Origin: Cephalotus follicularis
Taxonomy: Eukaryota > Streptophyta > Magnoliopsida > Oxalidales > Cephalotaceae
Direction of reading: 5' to 3'
Length of the DNA: 64,000 nucleotides
Assembly: GCA_001972305.1 (NCBI GenBank)
Contig: BDDD01000379.1
Coordinates: 62,001 to 126,000 of the forward strand
Shown here one piece after another: positions 47,801-58,971 of this stretch. How positions within the stretch are numbered: the first letter of the stretch is position 1; every line of letters begins with the position of its first letter. Position numbers and translations under genes: made by a program. The notes beneath the pieces are model-generated. The model ran no database searches and was not told where the DNA came from. It saw only the letters and a list, made by a program, of their open reading frames with translations.

Positions 47801-49320
47801 AAAGTCATCAATGATTGTGGAAAGTTTCTCATGAAAATTCTGCTGGGTATACTTTACTTTACGCATGTAAAACTGGCGGAGACGGGAAATGGCGTAACCC
47901 TTGTGAACAACAGTGGGTGTTTGCCGCTGGGTGCGAGAGAGGATGATGTCAATGAAGTCCTTCCCATTGGGTACCACAGTGATCTTCTTAAAATTATATT
48001 GCACCATCTTTAGATACTGCAGCACAATAGCGAAGCAAGTTAATGACTTTGGAAACATATCATTCATAACAATAAAAAGCATACTTGTCTCTCAGCATGT
48101 CCTCTAGTCATAAACTAATTCAGTCTAAAATTAGACTTCGAAGTAGTATCCATAGCAATATAACTCAGTATCCCACATTCTTTATCCAGAAATGGAATCA
48201 CAAAAATTTTGCTGATGTCATGAGAAGCATTAAAGCATATATTTGCTTCTCTATTTTATTTCTCGCTCAAGTATGACTGCTCAAAAGTGAAAGCGATTAC
48301 AGATGTAGTAGAAATGGCTCCTTAGAGGAGCTTGAGAGGGAAGGAATCATAGCGTATAGCATAACCAAATGGAAACGTGAAGTAAACAAAAAATTAGGGA
48401 TAACAAAATATATACAATTATATAACCCTAATTGAAGACAAACCAATTCATGACAAGAAGAAAAAATAAATATTGTTTTTGAACAATTTAGAAATTAAAA
48501 CAAAATCAACCACAACTATTAAGCACCTTATCAAATGATATCACCAATATCAAATTTTATCATTATAAGCACTACAGTATCAGCACATTTGCATCCCTAC
48601 TTCCAAATAAAAATTAAGAACCTCCATTTCCAATACAGAAATTGGGTATCACAAAAGTTATTAAAGCAAAAAAAAAAAGAGAGAAAAAAAAACATAATGA
48701 AGAGAAAAATTGGATGAACTCAAGCATGAAACTTATGATCATATGTGCATATGAAAATGGCATAGATGAGTACATCACACCACAAATTAGAGATTTGATG
48801 TGATATAACAATAAACCTAATTCAAGCTGAACTCATTCATATCCAAAAGAAACTTAACAAAACTGAGAAGTATTTTAACTTAATGCAAATTATAAACCAC
48901 ATAAAAGTCAGTAGAAATTCAATCTATCACACAACCTAAAAACAACCCTCGAATCAGATTTCGATAGAGAAATGAAATTCAATTTCAAAATTTACTATTA
49001 ACAAAAAAAAAATCAAAATCTAACGGATTTATAAACTTTGCCCAACATAGAAATGAAACATAACGGAACCCAAAAAACATTAAAAAAAATAACATAAATA
49101 GAATAAACTGAGAGACCGAGAGAGAGAGAGGAAGGTGATCTGGTAACGCGGTGATGAAGAAGAAAAAAGAGATAAGGGGTTTGCTAAAACCCTTACAGGG
49201 AAGCAATATTTTGTTGAGCTTTGTATTGGGCTATCTTTGTTTAGTTTGGGACGAGTTGAATTGAGCAATGTTAAAAGCCGGCCTTAAGGCCCAAACACTC
49301 ATAATCCAAATTTTCCTTTT
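44900..49320. repeat. Right NOG1 block: high-identity core of the segmental duplication
   Basis: Direct repeat of 26775-31195. Differences are few and small. The left border lies near 44895, where similarity fades over about 40 bp. Confidence 0.9.
45985..48007 (-). pseudogene. NOG1: NOG1 nucleolar GTP-binding protein, right copy, one premature stop
   Basis: Second NOG1 copy, same 674-codon frame with no indels relative to the left copy. The start is the ATG at 48007-48005 (MVQYNFKK), preceded by the same leader-intron acceptor. GTPase motifs [13 protein letters not shown] and NKTD are intact. Codon 403 is TAA (46799-46801; AKAK then stop) where the left copy has AAA, so the product would be 402 aa and lose the whole C-terminal third. 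At the left copy's stop position this copy reads GAA. Two further replacements unique to this copy, Gly to Cys in ICQGGE and in NEDCVLL, fall at positions that are Gly in the left copy and, as I recall, in relatives. That fits relaxed constraint. Confidence 0.9.
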
Positions 49321-50499
49321 TAATTTTTATTTTAAGAATATATTCACAACTCAAATTCAAACAAAACAAAAAAATCTTATCCGTTTTTAGTATTTTTAGT
49401 ATTTTTATGGTTCGGATGTTGATTCGAATCGGTAATAAATATTTACACTAAATAAATTCACTCACTTAAATACACATATACATATTATCATTTAAGAATG
49501 ATAATTATACCCAAAGAAATTAAGATTTAGCATATTCATCCCCATATGCATCGAAGATTTTTTGAAATAAATGAGGATGAAAACATGAATTAAAAAAATC
49601 TCTACAAACAGGGACGGAGCGGGGATAGCCTCATCCACTCCTGATACTCGTTTAGCTTAATTCATGTTTATAAAGTAAATAAAATAATACATTTATTTGT
49701 CTAAAAAATTATAAAAATACTCATCTGTATATATATCTTATCATACAATTGAAAAAAATTTATTATGTTTTAATAAAATATAATCGAAGAATGTTATGGA
49801 CTGTTAAATGATGTTCAATGTATATTATTAATGTGTTACATCATTCATTTAAGCTGTAATTATAATAATAAAAAAATTATCCATGTTCTGATGGTATTTT
49901 GGTGATTGCGTGGACATGGGTGAGGTGGTGTTTTGATGGCTACAGTTGGCCGAAATGGAGAGGCTAGCTCTCGAGATTAATAGTCTCTTATATTATACAT
50001 GTTAAATGAAAGGAATATTTGTTTGTATTGCATAATCTCACTGTGTACACAAGGTCTTATTTATAAGACTTGCAAGAAATCTTTACAAAAAATGGAAAAA
50101 ATACTAAATATAAATTATATACATGATTTTAGACTAAATTAATGATAAGGGTGAAATATTAGGCTAATCTAATGCTAACGGTAATAATCCAAATATTTTT
50201 GTTAATGCTATATAGTTCAGGGATGCAGACTTATTAATCCCTATGGAGGTATAAGGATTCTCTACCATACCCATGACGAGAGGGCAGGCGAGATAAATAA
50301 AAATAAAACCAAAGGGAAACATGGAATGACATATCCTGTCTCATCCCTCTCTATTGCTATTCCTATTCTCACCGCTCTTTTATGGCTAATGTCACTCCTA
50401 CAACTCACTCCTTTTTTTTTTTTAATTCAAAAGAGAAAAATAACAAAAACTAGTTCCTCACATTAGCAAAACCCACCCGACTGGACGGAAGCATATTAT
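49321..50499. repeat. Right-unit counterpart of 31196-35050, without the two solo LTRs
   Basis: AT-rich noncoding DNA. It shows the unfilled sites for both solo LTRs of the left unit and a hAT-like GC-rich remnant at about 49490-49640 and 50225-50390. Confidence 0.6.
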
Positions 50500-50830
50500 C
50501 TAGCCCACTAGGGAGTTGATAAAAATAATAAATTTCTCCACGATTTCAATACTAAAGATAGCTATGTAGTTCGCACACTGCTTTCCTTCACGATAGATAT
50601 GCATTAAGTAGCATTCCCACTCGCATTTTAGTAAATGAATACAATCATCAATAAGTAGGTCGAGAAGATGAAAGATCGTATCTGCCATCCATATCAACTG
50701 AATAGTTAGCAAAAAATTTGTTTCTACGACCAGCTTTTGGCTATGGAGATTCCAAAACAACCTGTAAACCAGTACGTAATCCCCAAAGTTCAGCTTGGAT
50801 GCTAGTACAGTCTCCTATAAAAGGTTAATC
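50500..50830 (-). mobile_element. LINE-type RNase H-like (RVT_3) relic
   Basis: The minus strand reads IQAELWGLRTGLQ near 50810-50770, then WNLHSQKLVVETN, LIDDCIHLL, and EWECYLMHIYREGKQCANY near 50600-50550. This is the pattern of the RNase H-like domain found after RT in plant L1 LINEs. It is short and decayed, with at least one frame change between the two parts. Copies in the left unit (35000-35340; the beginning also in 37775-37820) are more degenerate. Confidence 0.65.
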
Positions 50831-52110
50831 CTAATTGATAGAAGTATTTTATATTTTAGTTAGTGTTTATACATGAAAAATTATCATAGCATTGTGTCAA
50901 AATATCAAGAAAGCACTACATTGGTCTGAGAGATCGATCAACATATATTCTAGGTCTCCTGAAGATTACTGCATAATGCACCTCTGTATATGAGCCATAA
51001 TAGGTTTGAGCAAGGGCACTCTGACAATCACTGTGGATATCAGCTTCAAATTTATCTCTTGGAATGTAAATTTCCGCCTTGAGAAAAACGTTATTCCCAA
51101 ATTCTCTTGGAACGTAGATTCCCGCCTTGAGGGAGTCATTGTTCTCAGATTCTCTTGGAACGTAGATTCTTACTATGATGGGGTGTAATCCTAGATTCAA
51201 TATGACTACACGAGGTCAGTACGGTGTCTTTATGCATTCGGGATTACACTTTAATTAAGGTGCGCCATATCTATAGGTCTGTCAAGCTCATTCCATGAAG
51301 AATTGAGTGAACTAGGCATGAACTATCATTTATGCGTCCTAGTACTTTACCCTTGGAAGTTGAACAGAGTTCTAAAGAGTGATTCAAGGTTAAGTGCTTA
51401 ACGCGATCGTAAATGCCCTTCTCGTTTCTTGTAAAAGGTCTTGATTGATGTCTAAAAAAGTGAGCTGACTCTCTAGTGTGATTCATTTTCTTCTTTGATT
51501 ATAAGGAATAAATCGCGTGAACCTATTTTTTACGGATTGAGTTTGATCATTAATAGTGTTTCAGAATATCTAGGATTTTACTTCCGTAAATGAATTGAAT
51601 CTTGATTGACTAATCATGATAATGATTATATCCTTTTTGGGATAATTTTTTTTTTTGGAGAACTTCTAACAAAGTCGAGAAACACAGCATTAGGGATCTT
51701 TGTTCCAAAATCTACAAAACCCATAAGAAAAGACTTATCTTTTCTTCTCAACTTTTGTCAACAATCATCCGTACTTAACTCAACAATCATCTTGTTGTTA
51801 CTGATTTCGTACTTAACTGCATACTTCTAATACCCAGTCTTCTAAAACTCACCCTAAAACAGTTTAGAACATATAATGAATAAAAACTTTTATGTTTATT
51901 GTATAAATCCATATGTAAGCTCTCATTGTTGTAAGGAACTAATATTTTGGATTGGTTATACTAGTTAGTTGAGGTTGGTTAGCTGCGGCCGTTACTCAAC
52001 AGGAGAAATTAGGGGCAGTTCATTGATCAAGAAATAATATATTCGTTATAGAGGAATAAAAACCAAGAAGTAATTGATAACTAATTTTAATCTCTCTAGA
52101 ATCATATTTC
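50762..52110. repeat. Right-unit copy (C3) and following LTR-like DNA
   Basis: About 90% similar to C1 and C2, including the internal GGAACGTAGATT repeats (51060-51170). Then an LTR-like stretch at 51950-52110 matching 38800-38960. No gene. Confidence 0.65.
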
Positions 52111-52239
52111 TTTATCATTCTTCCTTCCTCGTCTTCTTCATCAAGTATTAAATATCTCATCTTGGATTTTCATGGAACTCCTCATATACTATCTCGTAAT
52201 ATCTCCATACGTAAATTTTGTTCCATTATTAGAAATAAG

Positions 52240-52490
52240 ATAAATAGTGACAGAAATTTGTGATCGACTAAAATTCTGTTACAAAATATGCGAAACTTTT
52301 AAAGGGATTAAGTAATTTCATCACAAAATTTGAATTTTTTGACGGAATATGTCGCCCATCATAAAGTTCATAAAATGTAGACAGAATTAATACAAAATTT
52401 GTGACATACTTAAAATGCTGTTACAAATTTGTGACGGACCTCAAATTCCGTCACAAATTTGTAAGACTAAATTCCATTAAAAAATTTTAC
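52240..52490. mobile_element. CACTA-like subterminal repeats
   Basis: Several direct and inverted copies of a unit close to AATTTGTGACGGA (for example 52425-52462, where one copy faces another). Clusters of such short GTGACGGA/TCCGTCAC repeats are typical of CACTA element ends. A CACTA terminus itself and a matching far end were not found. Confidence 0.5.
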
Positions 52491-52499
52491 TGCTCGCTA

Positions 52500-52810
52500 A
52501 GGGCTATCTCTCTCTCTCCGGCGAAACCTCCGATCATCGCCAACACTACGGTCACCTTCGTCCGGTAAGTCCTCCTCCTCCGCTATATATATATATAATT
52601 TTTGCAGTCATTATTTGTTTTTTGTTACTTTTTTGTTAGAGTTAGGGTTAGATATACTAAAATCAGAATAACTTTTTAGAATAACTTTTTAGAATAATCT
52701 TTAATTATTCTAAAACTGGAGTTTCAATTTTAAATTGTAGGAATATTTTTGTTTTTCGTTTTAATTTTACTTTTCAAAAACTTGTGTGCAGTGAATGGAA
52801 ATTGAGCAGT
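52500..52810 (+). other. Possible 5' exon end with donor site, unassigned
   Basis: A CT-rich then GC-rich stretch (52508-52565) ends at a good donor (TCCG/GTAAGTCC). It is followed by T-rich DNA resembling an intron. It could be the captured 5' end of a host gene. No protein match recognised. Confidence 0.3.
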
Positions 52811-52812
52811 TT

Positions 52813-53030
52813 TGATTAGTAAGAATAGGTAAGCAGATATTGTCTAGCAATATTCATTCACACTATCAGTTTGTTACAGTGTACAATATATGCAATATAG
52901 AGTATTGTACAAGCAAGGCAGATATTATCTGGCAGTGACACCTCACACAAACAACAAAAATTGTCAGATAATTCTTAACAGATTCTCAACTAATTTCTAA
53001 CTTATTCTTAACAAAACCTAGATCCTAACA
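52813..53030 (-). repeat. 3' LTR of the copia element
   Basis: It begins TGTTAGGATCTAGG directly after the purine tract. The outer end at TG (52813) is chosen from the TG...CA rule and is approximate. Confidence 0.6.
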
Positions 53031-53998
53031 TCCCCCCGCAAACTCAACGGCCGTGGTAGCAGTTGAAGTTTGGATCGTAAGCTGGAAAAACGAGTAGATG
53101 GTAACCCTTTTGTGAGAATATCCGCTAGTTGGTCTTGAGTGGATATGAAATGAACTTGCAAATCACGCTTAGCAACCTTATCTCGGACGAAATGAAAATC
53201 AATCTCGATGTGTTTAGTGCGAGCATGAAAAACAGGATTGGCAGAGAGATATGTGGCACCAATGTTATCACACCAAAGAATGGGCGGATGAGGCAAGCGA
53301 ACACCCAACTCACGAAGAAGAGACTGTAACCAAGTAAGTTCGGCTGTGGCCAACGCAACTGCTCTATATTCACTCTCAGTACTGGATCTTGCAACGGTTT
53401 GTTGTTTACGAGATTGCCATGAAATCAAATTTGGACCAAGAAAGATTAAATAACCACCAGTGGATTTCCTGTCATCGGGGCAACTGGCCCAATCAGCATC
53501 GGAAAAGGCAGTGAGAGACCGAGAAGGAGATTGTTGGAGATGAAGACCATAGTGAAGTGAACCCTTGAGATAGCGAAGAATTCGTTTGACAAGAGACCAG
53601 TGCATATCAGTAGGGTTGGCCATAAACTGACAGGCTTTATTTACAGCAAAAGAGATGTCAGGTCTTGTGAGAGTGGCATATTGTAGGGCTCCGACTAGAC
53701 TTCGATATTCCGTAGGATTGGAGAATGGCTGACCCAGATGCTTAGAAAGTGTGGAGGTGGTGGAAATAGGTGTGGTAATGGGTTTAGCACCGTCCATTTT
53801 GTATTTAATTAGAACATCTGTGATATATTTCTGTTGTGATAACAGAAGGCCAGTGTTTGTCGGAGTCACCTCAATGCCCAAAAAATACCGAAGAGAGCCT
53901 AAATCCTTAATTGAGAAATCTATACCCAACTTAGATAGCAGTTCATCCAGATGTATTTTTAGAGCTGACCGGCTGTATTTATTCTCCATTTTAGGGGA
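52813..53998 (-). mobile_element. 5'-truncated Ty1/copia element, minus strand
   Basis: The end of the copia polyprotein (late RT and RNase H; 53989-53018, with KYITDVLIKYKMDG, ADWASCPDDRKSTGGY and HIEIDFHFVRDKV) is followed by a purine tract (GGGGGGA, 53037-53031) and an LTR of about 218 bp (53030-52813, starting TGTTAGGATC). The part that remains reads as one open frame and looks relatively young. The element is incomplete, lacking its 5' LTR, gag, integrase and most of RT. Confidence 0.88.
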
Positions 53999-54296
53999 AA
54001 AACTGATAAACAGTGACAGAGACTAATACTATTTTTCATTTTTTGAAGGCATTATATTACTTATTAACCTATTCAAATTTTTGGTTGTTATTTGCTGGAA
54101 AAGCTTGTAGTTTTTGACAGATAGGTTTGTTTATAAAATAATATTGACATGGTCAATCTTATCCTCTTGAATCTTCTATTTGAGTTATAGCGTATATTTG
54201 GTTGGTGATTTCAATTTCGATGCTTGTGCTGTTGAGGAAGGCTTTTAATAGTATCTGTTGCATGTTAATATCATGTTTTTTTTTTTCTTGCCGCAG

Positions 54297-54385
54297 ATTT
54301 ATTCACAAGAGGGATAGACATCCAAGCAGTGAATGTTGTTATCAACTTTGATTTTCCTAAGAACTCAGAAACATATCTGCACAGG
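54297..54385 (+). pseudogene. Single exon of a DDX6/DHH1-type DEAD-box RNA helicase (RH6/8/12-like)
   Basis: An 89-nt exon with good splice sites on both sides (CCGCAG acceptor after a T tract; AGG/GTATGT donor). It encodes [20 protein letters not shown] followed by KNSETYLHR, which is helicase motif V and the stretch leading to motif VI of the DDX6/DHH1 subfamily. These proteins repress translation and promote mRNA decay in P-bodies. The next exon, which should begin VGRSGRFGH, is not found in the following 350 bp, and no other helicase exon is seen in the window. I read it as a gene fragment, perhaps carried by a transposon. Confidence 0.8.
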
Positions 54386-55549
54386 GTATGTCAAGTACCA
54401 ATTTTATGCAGATTTTTACAGTCCAGTTTTTTGTGTTCTGCTCTTATCCCTATCCTTTATATTTACAGTTTTTTGATCAGGCGATTTACTGCCGGTAATT
54501 TGTGGAAGATATATTTCCTCGTCGTTAACAGAGTGGTAACAATGGTGAGTATTTGTGATGACTGCCTACTCCTGCATTACATGTTGTAGTCTCTATCAAC
54601 ATTTTGTTTATACATGCAAGTCTTCTGTTATGCTAACGCTAGCATTCTGCAAAAAACTTTTTGGCGGTATCTTTTGAGAACCTATGAATTACATTCTATT
54701 GTAGCCATATTATTTCGCTTTGATATAGGTGCAGATCATGCCAGTGATGCAGAGGATGATGTCACACAAAATCTTGAAAATGATACTGCTCCGGAGTTTC
54801 AACATCCTCCGTCGCAACTGTAGCCACATCCCATCCTTGTTCCTACTCCAAAGCCGGTAAACATCAACGTTCTTCGGTATAGGATTAAATGGAGATACGT
54901 AAAATAGACGTTGTCTAACAAGTTTTCTGTAAGGTATGCAATTTCAAACACTATGTTATTCAAAAGGGACACGATACCAGTACTTATGTCACGTCCCAAA
55001 TCGTGGGATGAGCCCCACGACCTGACACGTGACAATCCGTACATTTATCATAATCATTAAATCATAGAAATTTAAAACTTAAATAATTATAAACATCAAC
55101 CAATAATTTAATGTGTGGATATATAACCCAGTTCGATATATTTAGAATACATTGCTACAAATCAGCATGTAAAATAAATAAATACATATTTATTTCTTTC
55201 AAGCCTGATCATAAAGCGTACTGTCGAGGAGGGACTTACGATAACTTTATCCTTGGTGCTGCTGCAATGTGCCTCCGCTACTTGTTTCTGTACCTGGCCC
55301 ATTCAAAAGAATGGGTCAGCAACCCTGGGGGTTGTGTAGGTTACCACATATACGGGCACATACCAGAGGAACAACCAATACAAAGCAGAGGAGAAAATAT
55401 AATGCATGCGTATCATGAAAGTAAACCACAATCCATAAAATAACATCATCATCCTTTGTCCTCGGACTACTCAACTCAAGCCATACATATCATCACAATA
55501 CAGAGGAGTCTGGTCAGGTCGTCCTATGGTCTGGTCAATATATAAGGTT

Positions 55550-55765
55550 CACCTTTAGGTTCACCTGCCCGCGGAATTCTCCTTCAGGTTCACCTGCCCA
55601 GCGGAATTCGTCCTTTGCTCACCTGCTCTGGCGGTTCACCCTTTGGATCACCAACTCTGGCGGAATTCACCTTTAGGTTCACCGTTGGCGGATTCGCCCG
55701 AGATCACCTGCCTCGCGGAGTTCACCCCTTAGGTTCACCTGCTCGGCAGAATTCTCCCTTGTTGG
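55550..55765. repeat. Minisatellite-like array in the LTR
   Basis: Seven to eight imperfect units of about 28-30 bp of the form GGTTCACCTGCTCGGCGGAA. The same array occurs in opposite orientation at 63500-63735. Confidence 0.75.
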
Positions 55766-56399
55766 GCTCACCTGTCTGGGTCCATCTATATAATTCCTTT
55801 CTTTTTACATTCCATTTTCTAAATCTATTTCCTTCCTTTTATTATTTCCTTTTTATCTCTTTGTCCATTAAGCGCATGCTAGGTATAAAAGGAGCATGAC
55901 ACCTTCTCATGCTCACTATACTTAGCAAATGCATGCATGTAAACTCTCTCAATTACCTTATTCTTCACCTGCCCGGGGTCGCATACCTACATACTCATTT
56001 CCTCACTTTATGATTGCATGCAGAGAGTATGGCAGGGACGCATGCACACACATATACCATTTCCTTCTTCAATAACGCATGCAAGGGGTGCGTACCAGAG
56101 GACAACGCGTGCCCAACATGCACGTTCGGCTAGGGGCAGGAGAAGACGCCCACGTTGGGTGCATGCTCGGCTCGTAGCAGGGGAGAGCTCGTCGTCGTCA
56201 CCTACTTGGCGAAGGCAGAGGAGATCTTGACGTCGTGTGAGGCATGCTCGGGAAGCATGGATTCTGGGTGCAAGACTCCCCTGGCGTTGGCACCCCAGGC
56301 GAGCAACTTCCCTGGCATTCACCATGGCACCTCAGCCCGGCTCTGCTTTCCTTTGGCGTCGTCACCTTGCATACATGGCACCCCTGGCACTAAGGCAGC

Positions 56400-56710
56400 T
56401 CGGCATAGGAGCTCGACATGCACTGGAGGGGAGCTCGGGCCTTGCATGAAGCTCGGGTGTTAAGCTCAGGCATAGCATGGGGAGCTCGGGTGTTGAGCTC
56501 GGGCATGGTAGGAGCTCGGGCGTTGGCGCTACGGCAGCTCGACATGATAGTGGAGCTCGGCCATGGAAGCTCAACTCCTCAGCCCGGCACCTCTGGCATG
56601 TCAGCTCGGCATGATGGTGGAGCTCGGGCATGGCAGCAGCCCGGGCATGGTAGAGTTCAGGAATCCCGTCTCAGCGGCACCTCATCGCGGGAGCTCGGCA
56701 GTAGGTTGGC
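56400..56710. repeat. GC-rich GAGCTCGGGCATGG repeats in the LTR
   Basis: Short imperfect units around GAGCTCGGGCATGG recur about ten times. Open frames in this zone in several directions come from the repeats. Confidence 0.7.
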
Positions 56711-56908
56711 GTGGGCGTTCAGGTATGCTCGGACGCATACTCAAAGCCTGTTGCCGATGAGAAGAGCCCTAGTTCCATTTCTGCTTTTCTGCCATTAGCG
56801 CCATTATGCACAACACAGAATTGGTGCGCATAAAATGGAGATGGTCACGTACTGTGTGCAAGGATACTATTATCAGGGGACAACGCACGTGTTCATTCCT
56901 TACATTTC

Positions 56909-56912
<4 letters not shown>

Positions 56913-56961
<49 letters not shown>

Positions 56962-56962
56962 A
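56913..56962. repeat. (CA)n(TA)n microsatellite
   Basis: About 17 CA repeats followed by about six TA repeats, within the 3' LTR. The corresponding place in the other LTR portion (58250-58264) has only a short run. Confidence 0.95.
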
Positions 56963-57679
56963 GCTCAACAACAATAACAGAACACGCACAATAATGAACA
57001 ACAATGAAGGCACACATAGCAAACATACAACATACAATAATCACACACAAACATGTTGGTAGGCACTCGGATATGGAGCAACCAACCTGGGGTAAAGGTG
57101 GAAAATGGAGATTGCTTCCTCCTCCTTAATTCTGGACTTCCTTCCAACAGGGGTCTGCTACACTCCTTTAGCCTTGCCAAATTCTCCTTCCTTGTACCAT
57201 CCTTGCTCCCAAGAAAATGGTATTTATACTATCGGAGTGTAGGGGACATGGGGTCTCCTTACACAGCACGCACTTTGTCTCCTTCTTCCCACTCTCTCAT
57301 TCTCCCGAATTCTCTAGATAACAAATGTGTAAGAAATGGCTAAAGTGTAGCTCCCTGTCAGCTTCTCCTTTTCATAAAGACCATTGGAAGAGTCTAGAAC
57401 TCTTGAGAGAGCTCTTACGGGTGCAGGCCTTTTGCTCGGCTTGGGCCAGCCTCCTCCCACTTGGGCCAAATTAAGCTTTCCACTTACAAGCCTAAAAATC
57501 CAATTACTACATTAAATCCAGCCCAAGGAGAATAGCACAATCTCTTTAGCCCAAAATCACAAATTGTATTTCATTAAGGTCCAAATAAATACATCATAAA
57601 ATTCGGGTCCAGCCCAAAAGGTGGGAAAAAGCATTATAAAGCCCAATAATAATATTTAATAATATTTATGGCTCTTACA

Positions 57680-58135
57680 TCCTCCCATCCTTAGAGAAAT
57701 CTCGTCCCGAGATTTCCTAGGATAAAAATAACTGGGGGTATTAACCTGCATGTCATCTTCTCTTTCCCAGGTAGCTTCTTCCACTCCGTGGTATTACTAT
57801 AATACCTTTACTAACGGAATGGTTTTGTTCCTTAACTGTTTAATTCGTCGGTCGAGAATCTGGATAGGTATCTCTTCGAAACTCAAATTCGTTCTCAACT
57901 CCAGTGGCTCTCATCGTAAAACGTGAGAAGGGTTGGGATGGTACTTCCGCAACATTGAAACGTGAAACACATTGTGCACATCCGCCAGACTTGGTGGTAA
58001 GGCAAGTTGATAAGCAACAGTGCCCACTCTTTCAAGGATCTCAAAAGGTCCTATAAACCGAGGGGTCAACTTTCCTTTCTTGCCGAACCTCATAATTCCG
58101 CCCTGTGATTGAAAAGTTCGTCTTGATCGCGAGAA
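57680..58135 (-). other. Internal part of the Tekay-like element (integrase C-terminus)
   Basis: Gypsy integrase C-terminal motif ([20 protein letters not shown], then [17 protein letters not shown]) with the purine tract next to the 3' LTR. Typical of the Del/Tekay chromovirus lineage. It is a fossil fragment, not a gene. Confidence 0.8.
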
Positions 58136-58971
58136 TGGTCACGTTTCTATTACACACGTGTTCGCCTTACAATTTCAGCAATATACATATTTGCAAGGAT
58201 AATATTATCAGGGGACAACGCACGTGTTCATTCCTTACATTTCTATTACACACATATATATATAAGCTCAACAACAATAATAGAACACGCACAACAATGA
58301 ACAACAATGATGGCACACATAGCATACATACAACATACAATAATCACACACAAACATGCTGGTAGGCACTCAGATATGGAGCAACCTACCTGGGGTAAAG
58401 GTGAAAAACGGAGATTGCTTCCTCCTCCTTAATTCTAGACTTCCTTCCAACAGGGGTCTGCTACACTCCTTTAGCCTTGCCAAATTCTCCTTCCTTGTAC
58501 CATCTTTACTCCCAGGGAAAGGGTATTTATACTATCGGAGTGTAGGGGACATGGGGTCTCCTTACACAGCACCCACTTTGTCTCCTTCTTCCCACTCTCT
58601 CATTCTCCCTAATTCTCTAGATAAAAAATGTGCAAGAAATGCTAAAGTGTAGCTCCTTGTTAGCTTCTCCTTTTTATAAAGACCATTGGAAGAGTCTAGA
58701 ACTCTTGAGAGAGCTCTTATGGGTGCAGGCCTTTTGCTGGGCTTGGGCCATCCTCCTCCCACTTGGGCCAAATTAAGCTTTCCACTTACAAGCCCAAAAA
58801 TTCAATTACTACATTAAATCCAGTCCAAGGAGAATAGCACAATCTCTTTAGTCTAAAATCACAAATTGTATTTCATTAAGATCCAAATAAATACATCATA
58901 AAATTCGGACCCAGCCCAAAAGGTTGAAAAAATCATTACAAAACCCAATAATAATATTTAGGGCTCTTACA
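58136..58971 (-). repeat. Upstream LTR portion of the Tekay-like element
   Basis: Matches the first ~840 bp of the 3' LTR (57679 downward), starting TGTAAGAGCC at 58971. Confidence 0.85.

Larger units (their letters stand above)
54987..57679 (-). repeat. 3' LTR of the Tekay-like element, 2693 bp
   Basis: TG...CA ends, TATA box (TATAAATACC near 57217, minus strand), a (CA)n(TA)n microsatellite, a GC-rich repeat zone and a minisatellite-like zone. It carries the block GGGTTGCTGACCCATT (reverse complement near 55310) shared with the LTRs at 32867 and 62217. Confidence 0.88.
54987..58971 (-). mobile_element. Tekay/Del-like gypsy element, incomplete, nested in the hAT
   Basis: Flanked by the target duplication ACTTA (54982-54986 and 58972-58976). 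Its parts on the minus strand are an upstream LTR portion (58971 to about 58136), an integrase C-terminal part (58093-57911, [20 protein letters not shown]) and a 3' LTR (57679-54987, TGTAAGAG...CGTGACA) preceded by a purine tract (GGATGGGAGGA). Most of the internal region is not present. The comparable LTR parts are about 94-95% alike by eye, which suggests a moderately old insertion. The element is broken. Confidence 0.9.

Noticed and set aside
55550-55765. Evenly spaced repeats that could suggest a CRISPR array
   Set aside because: The units are contiguous and imperfect, with no unique spacers, and lie in a plant LTR. This is a minisatellite.
56008-56798. GC-rich overlapping frames of 65-126 aa
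   Set aside because: They are produced by the GAGCTCGGGCATGG repeats in an LTR, with no domain and no consistent frame between LTR copies.
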